A stretch of DNA of 64,000 nucleotides from Sulfurimonas sp. (GTDB lineage: Bacteria > Campylobacterota > Campylobacteria > Campylobacterales > Sulfurimonadaceae): the NCBI GenBank assembly GCA_028044295.1, contig JAOFSE010000008.1, positions 34,994 through 98,993 of the forward strand, in the 5' to 3' direction. A program made the position numbers and the translations under genes. This document shows, one piece after another, positions 53,125 to 61,149 of this stretch; position 1 is the stretch's first letter; each line of letters starts with the position of its first letter. Under the pieces are notes generated by a model, which searched no databases, was not told the DNA's origin, and worked only from the letters and a program-made list of their open reading frames with translations.

Positions 53125-53682
53125 TTATTTTAGCTGAAATTTTTTAATTGTGTGTTTAGAACTAACATCTTCGAGTGAATTTACTAATAAATCTTCTACA
53201 GCTCTACATGTAAGGTCTATCCACTCTGATAAATACTCTTTCTCTTTTTCATTAAAGTCACTTAAGACATATGAAGAGACTTCACCTTTATGTTCCGGCT
53301 TTCCAATACCCATTCTAACACGAGAGTACTCTTTTGAGATTCTCTCATCCGTAGAACGTAGGCCATTATGTCCTCCATGACCACCACCATGTTTAAAACG
53401 TAATGTACCAAATGGAAGGTCTAAATCATCGTGTATTACAACAACTTCATTTATCTTATAAAACTTTTTAACAGCAACTATAGAATTACCTGACAAGTTC
53501 ATAAATGTAAGTGGTTTTAATAAAAAATGATTTGAAAATTTGAAAAGATCACCCTCGAAGTTTGATGATGATTGTTTGGAAGCATTGTGTCGTTTTATAA
53601 GCTCATCTATAACTAAAAAGCCTATATTATGACGTGTTGAAGTATAAGTCGAGCCAGGATTACCCAGACCGACTATAAGCAT
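53125..53682 (-). CDS. pth: Peptidyl-tRNA hydrolase
   Basis: Pth recycles peptidyl-tRNA. The 185 residues show VGLGNPGSTYTSTRHNIGF with the catalytic His, PLTFMNLSGNS, HDDLDLPFGTLRFKHGGG and NGLRSTDERI. It ends 4 bases before the permease gene and starts 2 bases after rplY. Confidence 0.96.
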   Translation of the reverse strand: MLIVGLGNPGSTYTSTRHNIGFLVIDELIKRHNASKQSSSNFEGDLFKFSNHFLLKPLTFMNLSGNSIVAVKKFYKINEVVVIHDDLDLPFGTLRFKHGGGHGGHNGLRSTDERISKEYSRVRMGIGKPEHKGEVSSYVLSDFNEKEKEYLSEWIDLTCRAVEDLLVNSLEDVSSKHTIKKFQLK

Positions 53683-53684
53683 AA

Positions 53685-54221
53685 TTATTTAGCTTTAATA
53701 ATACTTATTACAGATACACGCTCAGAGTCAGTGTATGTAACATTGTCAAGTGCAGGTAAATCACGAATAAGTCTTGAATCACCAACATCCATTGGAGTTA
53801 CATCAACGTTAATTGAGTTAGGAACATTTTCAATTGCACCTTTAACTCTTAAACGAGCTTTAGAAATATTTACAAGACCTTTATTTTTAAGACCTAGCGC
53901 TTCACCTTCTGCTACTACTGGAACATGATAGTGAGTTACAACACCTGGTTGTGCTATCATTAAATCTACGTGTAGTAATGCACCTGTAAGTGCGTGTGCT
54001 TCATATGATTGAACAACAACATTAAGTTCTTTTCCACCCACAGAAACTGGGAATGCTAAAGTCTCTTTGTTACGAACAGTACGGATATATTCATTCATTT
54101 TGAATGCAGCATGAACATTTTCAAGCCCTTTTCCGTATAAGTTTGCAACTAGATAACCATCACGGCGAAGTGCGTTTGTGCCCTTTTTGCCAATACTCTC
54201 TCTAATTATGCCTTCTAACAT
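53685..54221 (-). CDS. rplY: 50S ribosomal protein L25/general stress protein Ctc
   Basis: A 178-residue, two-domain L25/TL5 protein. The N-terminal RNA-binding part has GKKGTNALRRDGYLVANLYG and the C-terminal CTC part has PVVAEGEALGLKNKGLV. It binds 5S rRNA in the large subunit. It leads the rplY-pth pair conserved across many bacteria. Confidence 0.95.
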   Translation of the reverse strand: MLEGIIRESIGKKGTNALRRDGYLVANLYGKGLENVHAAFKMNEYIRTVRNKETLAFPVSVGGKELNVVVQSYEAHALTGALLHVDLMIAQPGVVTHYHVPVVAEGEALGLKNKGLVNISKARLRVKGAIENVPNSINVDVTPMDVGDSRLIRDLPALDNVTYTDSERVSVISIIKAK

Positions 54222-54284
54222 ATTAAATCCTTAATAAAAAATGTCCGAAATTATACAGTTATAAGCTTTAATTGTAGTTAAATG

Positions 54285-55532
54285 TTATTTTAAATTAAAA
54301 ATATCTTCATCTACAAATACTGGTTTTTCATCTTCATCTGACTCAGATTTTGGTGATGCTTTACCACTGTTTAATCCGCTCATTCTTAACTCAAGGTCAG
54401 TTGCACTTGTCGCATAATCTTTTGCTCTTTGTTTTGTGATAGCACCTGAGTTATAAATATCTAAAATATGCTGATCAAAGCTTTGAGATTTATAATGTTC
54501 TCTACCTTTTTCAATAGCCTCTTTAATCTCATAATCACGATTTTCATTGATAAGCTTTTCAACCGTTGGTGTTTTAACAAGTATCTCCATGGCTGCTATA
54601 CGGCCACTTTCCATAGGCTTGCCTGACTCTGCATCCATAATAGGTCTTCCATTCTCATCTTTTTTAATTTTAGGAACCAGTCTTTGAGATATAATTCCTT
54701 TAAGTACTCCAGCGAGTGACAAACGAACACGGTTTTGTTCCTCATTTGGAAACATTGCAATTACACGGTTAATCGTCTCTTTTGCATCAATTGTATGTAG
54801 TGTTGAGAAAACTAAGTGACCTGTATCTGCCGCATGTAAGGCTAGCTCAACAGTTTCTCTATCACGCATTTCCCCAACTAAAATAATATCGGGATCTTCA
54901 CGTAGAGCAGCACGAAGAGCTCTATCAAAAGATAAAGTATCTTGACCTAATGAACGTTGATTAAAAATACACTTTTTATCTTTATGCACAAACTCAATTG
55001 GATCTTCAATAGTGATAATATGCTTTTGCTGTTGAAGATTTATCTCATGCATCATAGCCGCAAGAGTTGTTGACTTTCCAGAACCAGTAGCACCAGTAAC
55101 AAGGATAAGTCCACGTTCTATATTTGTAAACTCTTTAACCATATTTGGATAACCCATATCATCAATAGTTGGTATCACCATAGGAATAACACGAAAGACA
55201 AAAGATGGACCATCAGTTTGAAAGAAAACATTCACACGGAAACGATTTCTCTCATCAAACTGATAAACTAAATCGACCTCTTTATCTTCTATAAACTCCG
55301 CATATCTTCCACGCAAAAGTTCCTTTGCTAGAGTCATAGCTTCTGCTCTTGTAAATATGCTACCTGAAAATGGAACTATTTTTCCATTTATTCTTGCACG
55401 GATTACACCGTTTGACTTTACATGTAAATCACTTCCATCATTTTTAATCAGTTTTAAAAGATATGCTCTAATCTTCTCTAATTGCTCAAATGTTAATTGA
55501 CTTATATCTACTTCGTTATCTTGTACGTTCAT
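54285..55532 (-). CDS. pilT: Type IV pilus retraction-type ATPase (PilT family)
   Basis: A 415-residue hexameric secretion ATPase with GSDLHVKSNGVIRARINGK near the start, Walker A GATGSGKSTT, Asp box HIITIEDPIEFVHKD, Walker B DIILVGEMRDRET and the His box STLHTIDAKETI. Family members disassemble pili for twitching or DNA uptake. A long acidic tail follows (about 370-415). It is next to no pilin gene here and overlaps transaldolase by 4 bases. Confidence 0.9.
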   Translation of the reverse strand: MNVQDNEVDISQLTFEQLEKIRAYLLKLIKNDGSDLHVKSNGVIRARINGKIVPFSGSIFTRAEAMTLAKELLRGRYAEFIEDKEVDLVYQFDERNRFRVNVFFQTDGPSFVFRVIPMVIPTIDDMGYPNMVKEFTNIERGLILVTGATGSGKSTTLAAMMHEINLQQQKHIITIEDPIEFVHKDKKCIFNQRSLGQDTLSFDRALRAALREDPDIILVGEMRDRETVELALHAADTGHLVFSTLHTIDAKETINRVIAMFPNEEQNRVRLSLAGVLKGIISQRLVPKIKKDENGRPIMDAESGKPMESGRIAAMEILVKTPTVEKLINENRDYEIKEAIEKGREHYKSQSFDQHILDIYNSGAITKQRAKDYATSATDLELRMSGLNSGKASPKSESDEDEKPVFVDEDIFNLK

Positions 55533-56509
55533 AATGCCTCCAATATATCTTTAAATGCGTCTTTAAATGATTCTAACCCGTCTAATATTTGTTTATCCAG
55601 CACAGCTTCAAAATCTATGCCTAATCTTTCTATTTTTTCAAAATGTTCTTTTATAACTTCACTAGGTATAGGTAAAGCTTTATAATTTTCGCCATTTTCT
55701 TTAAATGCTTTTATAGTATCAATAGGTGCTGTATTAACAGAATTATATGCTAAAAGTTTTTCTATATAATAGTGAGCTGGTAGTGAATCATCTTTTACTC
55801 CAGTACTTGCAAAAAGTGTACGGCATCCAGCAATATTCATCGACTCAACCTCTGCATATATGTCTGCACTATTATAAATTCCACTCAGAGCCACCTCAAC
55901 TCCACCTTTTGAAAGTTCTGCATCTAAAGCTCTATCAACACGAGATACAAATACACTGATAACTGTATCTACACTAGAGCCATTTGTAGCAGCACCATTC
56001 TCAAAAGCTTTTGCACAAGAGATAGCCTGTTCTTTTTTAAAGATCAAGGTTGCATTTACAGGAATTCCGCATGATGTTAACTCTTGCATTGCAATATAAC
56101 CAGCCCTAGTAGCTGGTACTTTTATCATTACATTTTTACGATTTATTTCACTAAATAGTCTTTTACCTTCAACCATAGTAGCTTCTGCATCATCACATAG
56201 ATATGGGTCCACTTCTATACTAACATATCCATCATCACCAGCTTCGTAAAGTGGAAGTAAAATATCTGCTGCTTTTTGTATATCATATATTGCTACAGCT
56301 TCATATTTATCTTTAGCAGGTAGGTTTTTAAGAGACTCTAGTTGTTCTTTATATGCCCCAGAATTTAAAATCGCATTTTTAAATATTGCAGGATTAGAAG
56401 TAGCTCCATTAATAGTTTTATTCTTGATTAATTCTTTGAATTCATTATCAAGATAATCTCTCTCAATAAAGTCCGCCCATAATGAAAACTTTAAATCTTC
56501 TATATACAT
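55529..56509 (-). CDS. tal: Transaldolase
   Basis: The 326-residue enzyme has NGATSNPAIF, VSIEVDPYLCDDAEATM, the Schiff-base Lys in NVMIKVPATRAGY and VNATLIFKKEQA. It transfers a dihydroxyacetone unit in the pentose phosphate pathway. It lies 3 bases after a small membrane-protein gene. Confidence 0.94.
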   Translation of the reverse strand: MYIEDLKFSLWADFIERDYLDNEFKELIKNKTINGATSNPAIFKNAILNSGAYKEQLESLKNLPAKDKYEAVAIYDIQKAADILLPLYEAGDDGYVSIEVDPYLCDDAEATMVEGKRLFSEINRKNVMIKVPATRAGYIAMQELTSCGIPVNATLIFKKEQAISCAKAFENGAATNGSSVDTVISVFVSRVDRALDAELSKGGVEVALSGIYNSADIYAEVESMNIAGCRTLFASTGVKDDSLPAHYYIEKLLAYNSVNTAPIDTIKAFKENGENYKALPIPSEVIKEHFEKIERLGIDFEAVLDKQILDGLESFKDAFKDILEAL

Positions 56510-56512
56510 ATA

Positions 56513-56896
56513 TTAGTTCCTAAATATCTTTTTATCCATTATATCCCAAAAAAACTCAAACCTATTTAAATTAATTAAAAGTAATAAGTGAACTAGGCTT
56601 AATATAATCATTACTTCACTATTAATATACGGTACTTGGCCAACTATTTCAAAATACAATTCTAACTCAAATAGTGTCTCTTCATATATTTCAAGACTTT
56701 GTAAATATAATAATAATGCTAGATGTATACTAAAACTAAATAAAGAAAAATATTTATATACATCTCGTAAAAGATATAAATAGACAACCAATAATAAAAA
56801 ATATAATGAATAAAAACTTAGATTAAAAACATATATAAGGGCAATATGTTGAAGTAAAGAGTAAAGGAAAAATAGACTCTCTCTTGCACTATTCAT
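56513..56896 (-). CDS. Small hydrophobic membrane protein
   Basis: The 127-residue protein is mostly Leu, Tyr and Phe with three or four predicted membrane helices and no recognised motif. It starts 8 bases inside the end of the histidine kinase gene, so its expression is probably coupled to the kinase. Function is unknown. Confidence 0.5.
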   Translation of the reverse strand: MNSARESLFFLYSLLQHIALIYVFNLSFYSLYFLLLVVYLYLLRDVYKYFSLFSFSIHLALLLYLQSLEIYEETLFELELYFEIVGQVPYINSEVMIILSLVHLLLLINLNRFEFFWDIMDKKIFRN

Positions 56897-58283
56897 ATAT
56901 GGGAAGTTTTAGTGTAAAGGTAGTGTAAGGCTTATCACTTGTAACTAAAACCTCTCCATTAAGCTGCTTTTGTACAAGCATTTGACACATATAAAGGCCT
57001 AACCCTGTACCATTCTTTCCTTTTGTACTAAAATATGGCTCAAATAATTTTATTAAATTATTATCTTCTATCCCACCGCCATTGTCTTTAATTTTTATAA
57101 CTAGTAACTTCTTCTCTATTTCAACTCGTATGTCTATCAACCCATTAGTCTCATCAATACTCTCTATTGCATCTATCGCATTATTAAATATATTCAATAT
57201 TACTTGAAGTAATTCATTAAAATACGTATTTACATTTATCTCACTACTTCCGATAATTGTTGTTTTGATTCCAGCCTGTTTAATTCGAACTTCCAGCAGG
57301 TTTAATGCCTTTTGAACTAAATCATGAATATTAACCTCTACCATATCTTTGTCTTGTGAAAAATATGTTTGGAAATCATCAACCGTGTCTGATAGATATA
57401 AAATAGTATCGCTTATATCACTAAGTGACTTATCTATCTCACTATCATCAATATTCTTTCCTAGAAGTTTCTTTACTTGCAAGTTTGAAATTTGAAGTGT
57501 TATAGTAGAAAGGGGCTGTCTCCATTGATGCGCTATCATACTGATCATCTCACCCATAACTGCTTGCTTAGACTGAAGCGTTAGTATTTTATCTTTTTGT
57601 ACAAGTTCATCTATTTTCTCTTGTACTTTAATCGCTAAGTTTTCATTTAACTCGATGAGCTCAGATGTTTGGATATCAACTTGTTTTTCAAGATTTATGT
57701 TGAAGTCTTGTAATGAGGCTTGCTGTTTTAAAATTACATCCCTGGCTGCATTCATTTTTATTTTATAAAAATTAACAATTACACTAATTATAATAAGAAC
57801 AACAACAATATATACTGATTGAAACACAGAGTAATTAATCTCGATAAAACTTTGTAAAGGAGCTATAAGTATCATAGATGTTAAAAAAACAAACCAATAT
57901 AGGCTGTTTAATCTACTTTGAAAATACAATAAAACAATAGGGTATGTAAATATCCATACATGTTTCATCTCTTCAGCACTACTTGTATATATGATTAAAA
58001 TCATTAACATTGTACACTGTGCAGTTAAAATAGTTGTCACTAAATTAGATGAATTTTTATATTTTCTTAGTATAAAGATAAGAACTACATTAATAACAAG
58101 TAGTATAGCTTCGACCAAAGCTAAAAGTTCTATCCCGTTTATGGTATTAACAATTATTCCCAACATAAAAGCTGTGCTCGAGAGTAATAATGCAATATTT
58201 AACATCTGATATCTATTTTTCAGCTCTCTTTGAGATTCATCAAAAGCCCTAGAACTTGTAAAAAATTTATCTATACTTATCAT
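56889..58283 (-). CDS. Membrane sensor histidine kinase
   Basis: The 464 residues begin with about six closely packed transmembrane helices (about 25-175) that form a membrane sensor. A coiled coil (about 180-235) follows, then a HisKA-type H-box IAHQWRQPLS (about 248-257) and a HATPase domain with N-box NIFNNAIDAIE, DNGGGI and TGLGLYMC. The H-box in HQWRQPLS form is frequent in Campylobacterota. No response regulator lies beside it. Confidence 0.9.
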   Translation of the reverse strand: MISIDKFFTSSRAFDESQRELKNRYQMLNIALLLSSTAFMLGIIVNTINGIELLALVEAILLVINVVLIFILRKYKNSSNLVTTILTAQCTMLMILIIYTSSAEEMKHVWIFTYPIVLLYFQSRLNSLYWFVFLTSMILIAPLQSFIEINYSVFQSVYIVVVLIIISVIVNFYKIKMNAARDVILKQQASLQDFNINLEKQVDIQTSELIELNENLAIKVQEKIDELVQKDKILTLQSKQAVMGEMISMIAHQWRQPLSTITLQISNLQVKKLLGKNIDDSEIDKSLSDISDTILYLSDTVDDFQTYFSQDKDMVEVNIHDLVQKALNLLEVRIKQAGIKTTIIGSSEINVNTYFNELLQVILNIFNNAIDAIESIDETNGLIDIRVEIEKKLLVIKIKDNGGGIEDNNLIKLFEPYFSTKGKNGTGLGLYMCQMLVQKQLNGEVLVTSDKPYTTFTLKLPIYE

Positions 58284-58294
58284 TAAAAATCCAT

Positions 58295-59233
58295 TTACGG
58301 TAAATAAACTTTATCTATAAGCTCATTATATTCTAACTTAGCATCACTATCCAATGTTATACCACCACCACTTTTATAAATATAAGAGCCTTTGTCTTTT
58401 TGAATAAATCTAATCATTACTCCACTATCAAGAGTCTCTCCATCATATACACCAAAAACTCCACTGAAAAAACCTCTATCATAACCTTCTATATTATCTA
58501 TAATTTCAACTGTACTTCTTTTTGGAGTTCCACTAATACTACCTGCTGGTAGTAAGTTTTTCAAAATATCTCCTACTCTCTCATGCCAGTCATCACCAAC
58601 TACTCCACTTATATGAGAACTTACATGTAGAAGTTTTTTCTCTCCAGCTTCTATCTCTGTTATATATCTAAATTTTTCAACATTAACATCATGTGCAACA
58701 ATACTCAAATCATTTCGAAGAAGGTCAACAACCATTATATGTTCAGCCATCTCTTTTGCATCCGAGAGTATTTTCTCTTTTGCATTTTTTTGTGCAGCAT
58801 CGATAGTCCCTTTCATAGGATAAGTATGTATATGAGAACCTTCGATATTCACAAAACTCTCAGGTGAAAAACATACAAACTCATCCTTATATCTAAGTTT
58901 ATAATGAGCATTAGCACAATTATATATCTCTTTTAAATTGAGTTGTGTTTCGATTTTAGTTGGTTGAGTTAGATTTAAAAGATATGTATCACCGTTTTGT
59001 ATTTTTTCAACCACATAGTCAAACTTTTTTTTGTATTCATTAAAATCAACTGCTTCTTTTGTAAGAAAATTATTATGTAAAATACTTTTATAATCTTGGT
59101 TTATACAAAACTCAACATCACTATTTTCTAAATCTTTTAAGGGAATAATTATTAATTTATGAGCTTTATAATCACAAATAAAAAGGAAAGGTTCTCTCTC
59201 TTTACCAAGAGAGTTTAATGTATCAAAGTTCAT
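58295..59233 (-). CDS. pabB: Aminodeoxychorismate synthase component I (PabB-like)
   Basis: A chorismate-binding enzyme of 312 residues with IQNGDTYLLNLTQPT, ICFSPE-like VCFSPESFV, HTYPMKGTID, DLLRNDLSIVA and LLPAGSISGTPKRSTVEII. Shorter than anthranilate synthase, it matches the compact PabB form used for 4-aminobenzoate in folate synthesis. It overlaps pyrB by one base. Anthranilate synthase is less likely given its length. Confidence 0.85.
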   Translation of the reverse strand: MNFDTLNSLGKEREPFLFICDYKAHKLIIIPLKDLENSDVEFCINQDYKSILHNNFLTKEAVDFNEYKKKFDYVVEKIQNGDTYLLNLTQPTKIETQLNLKEIYNCANAHYKLRYKDEFVCFSPESFVNIEGSHIHTYPMKGTIDAAQKNAKEKILSDAKEMAEHIMVVDLLRNDLSIVAHDVNVEKFRYITEIEAGEKKLLHVSSHISGVVGDDWHERVGDILKNLLPAGSISGTPKRSTVEIIDNIEGYDRGFFSGVFGVYDGETLDSGVMIRFIQKDKGSYIYKSGGGITLDSDAKLEYNELIDKVYLP

Positions 59234-60123
59234 TAACTCTGGGTTATTAACTTTTTAAGAACAGCCATTCTTATAGAGACACCATTAGATACTTGTTCTA
59301 GTACCTTACATCTTTTGTCTTCAAGAAGTTCATCACTTATATCTATATTTCTATGAACTGGACCAGGATGAAGTATAACAATATCTCTGTCCCCCACCAA
59401 TTCGCCTGTAATACAAAAGTCACTTGCATAATCTTTTAGCGATGCATAACTCTGTGATGAGTGTCTTTCAGTTTGAGTTCTTAGACTCATTATTACATCA
59501 ACTTCATCAATAATTTCAGATAAAAAGTGAGTACTCTTGAGATTAGTTTTTGGTAAAAACTGAGGTGGTGCTACAAGTATAACTTCCATTCCAAATCTAC
59601 TCAGTAATTCTATGTTTGAATTTGCAACACGAGAATTTTTAATATCTCCAACTATTGCAATTTTTTTGCCATTTAAATTACTAAAATGTTCTTTAAGAGT
59701 AAAAAGGTCAAGTAGTGCTTGAGTTGGATGAGCATGAGCACCATCTCCAGCATTTATAATCGAAGCTTTTGTATGGTTAGATAGTATTTTTGGAACACCT
59801 GAGTTATGATGTCTCACTATAATTGCATTTGGTTCCATTGCATCAAGATTCATCGCTGTATCTACTAAAGTTTCGCCCTTTTTAGTGGAACTTTTTGAAG
59901 CATCCAGATGAACTATCTCTGCCCCTAATCTTTTAGCTGCTATTTCAAATGAACTCTTTGTTCTTGTAGAGTTTTCAAAAAAGAGAGTTATTATTATTTT
60001 ATCTTGAAGGATTCTATCAAATCCTTCTCCGTTTTTAATGTTTGTACTAAATATTTTTGCATCTGCTAAAATAGACTCAATCTCTTCTATAGTAAAATCA
60101 TCAGTTCGGATTAAATGTTGCAT
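59233..60123 (-). CDS. pyrB: Aspartate carbamoyltransferase catalytic subunit
   Basis: PyrB commits aspartate and carbamoyl phosphate to pyrimidine synthesis. The 296-residue protein has the carbamoyl phosphate motif [13 protein letters not shown], the HHNSGVP loop, [13 protein letters not shown] and the late [12 protein letters not shown]. No PyrI subunit lies beside it. Confidence 0.96.
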   Translation of the reverse strand: MQHLIRTDDFTIEEIESILADAKIFSTNIKNGEGFDRILQDKIIITLFFENSTRTKSSFEIAAKRLGAEIVHLDASKSSTKKGETLVDTAMNLDAMEPNAIIVRHHNSGVPKILSNHTKASIINAGDGAHAHPTQALLDLFTLKEHFSNLNGKKIAIVGDIKNSRVANSNIELLSRFGMEVILVAPPQFLPKTNLKSTHFLSEIIDEVDVIMSLRTQTERHSSQSYASLKDYASDFCITGELVGDRDIVILHPGPVHRNIDISDELLEDKRCKVLEQVSNGVSIRMAVLKKLITQS

Positions 60124-60144
60124 ATTTCTCTTTTATTAAAAAAT

Positions 60145-60792
60145 TTAATTATTATACAAGACATCACATATTGTGTCAATATTTTCATTAACTTTAAGTA
60201 CATCAAAGCCTATCTTTGAAAAATATGGCTCCGATACTATAGAAAAACTATCATCTTCATCCCTACAGTTAAAAGCCACAATGTGCTCTATATCTTTATC
60301 TTCAAGTGCTTTTTTACTCAGTAATGTATCATTTATGCATCCTAGTGAGCAGTGAGTTACCAAAAGTGCTTTAGCATCAAACTCTTTTATCAAGTCAATT
60401 ATCATATACTCTTCATCTATAGGTACATATAATCCTCCTGCTCCCTCAATGACAAGCACATCACATAATTTCTCAATCTTTTGTATAGCTACATGTAACT
60501 TTTTCAAATCCAGTTTTTCAACACCTGAAGATACATATGGAGCTGCTGGTAACTTGTAAGATATTGGTACAATATCTTTTACATGTAAAGATGAAAACTC
60601 GCTATTTAATGCTTGTACTGTTTTTAAAAGTTCTAAGCCATCTGGGTAATTACCATCTACTACACCAGTCTCAATAGGCTTGATAACACCAACCTTCAAA
60701 CCACGGCTGGCAAACTCTTTTAACAAAAGTTTTGTAGTGTAAGTCTTACCTATATCTGTATTTGTAGAAGTAATAAAAATTCTTTTATTCAT
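60145..60792 (-). CDS. bioD: Dethiobiotin synthetase
   Basis: The 215-residue ATP-dependent enzyme closes the ureido ring of dethiobiotin in biotin synthesis. It shows ITSTNTDIGKTYTTKLL (P-loop), the KPIETG motif and EGAGGLYVPI. It lies 21 bases upstream of pyrB on the same strand and is divergent from clpS. Confidence 0.94.
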   Translation of the reverse strand: MNKRIFITSTNTDIGKTYTTKLLLKEFASRGLKVGVIKPIETGVVDGNYPDGLELLKTVQALNSEFSSLHVKDIVPISYKLPAAPYVSSGVEKLDLKKLHVAIQKIEKLCDVLVIEGAGGLYVPIDEEYMIIDLIKEFDAKALLVTHCSLGCINDTLLSKKALEDKDIEHIVAFNCRDEDDSFSIVSEPYFSKIGFDVLKVNENIDTICDVLYNN

Positions 60793-60809
60793 AATTATCT
60801 CTATTTTGT

Positions 60810-60815
60810 TATAAT
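60810..60815 (+). promoter_or_regulatory. Candidate -10 box for the clpS-clpA-aat operon
   Basis: TATAAT preceded by TTTTGT lies 34 bases upstream of the clpS ATG, in the 57-base gap divergent from bioD. AGGAAAA precedes the start codon as ribosome binding site. Confidence 0.45.
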
Positions 60816-60849
60816 CTTGTAATATTAATATATCAATTATAGGAAAATT

Positions 60850-61149
60850 ATGGCAACGAATACAGACTTAGATCTCTTAGAAGAGACTATTATAAAACAT
60901 CCTAAGAAATATAAGGTTTTTATTTTAAATGATGACTATACATCAATGGAGTTCGTAATAGATATACTTATATCGATATTTCACAAAAGCTACACCGAGG
61001 CTGAACAAGTTATGCTAGAAGTTCATAAAAAGAACAAGGGCATATGTGGAGTTTATACTAACGAAATTGCTGAGACTAAAATCATGCAAGTTCATAAACG
61101 CGCTCGTGAAAATGGTTTCCCACTTCGTGCTGAAATGGAGGAAGAATAA
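60850..61149 (+). CDS. clpS: ClpS N-degron adaptor
   Basis: ClpS brings proteins with N-terminal Leu, Phe, Tyr or Trp to ClpAP. The 99-residue protein has the adaptor fold: KVFILNDDYTSMEFVIDIL (about 23-41), where the Asn-Asp-Asp pocket binds the degron, HKKNKGICGVYTNEIAETK and the C-terminal ENGFPLRAEMEEE. It overlaps clpA by one base. Confidence 0.96.
   Translation: MATNTDLDLLEETIIKHPKKYKVFILNDDYTSMEFVIDILISIFHKSYTEAEQVMLEVHKKNKGICGVYTNEIAETKIMQVHKRARENGFPLRAEMEEE

Larger units (their letters stand above)
448..60587. repeat. Dispersed palindromic octamer TACATGTA (25 copies counted)
   Basis: Copies start at 448, 6027, 6450, 7947, 8286, 11505, 12305, 16400, 27453, 30081, 30374, 30488, 36762, 39530, 39641, 41119, 41809, 42142, 42540, 50597, 53205, 55419, 58622, 60490 and 60580. 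All lie inside genes. Sixteen encode Leu-His-Val, eight place ACA-TGT as Thr-Cys, and one (50597) falls in the third phase. About half are followed by GAA on one strand. None occurs between 16.4 and 27.4 kb. Confidence 0.75.

Noticed and set aside
448..60587. TACATGTA copies as a CRISPR array or IS terminal repeats
   Set aside because: Spacing is irregular, over kilobases, and all copies lie in intact genes with no repeat-spacer order or target duplications.
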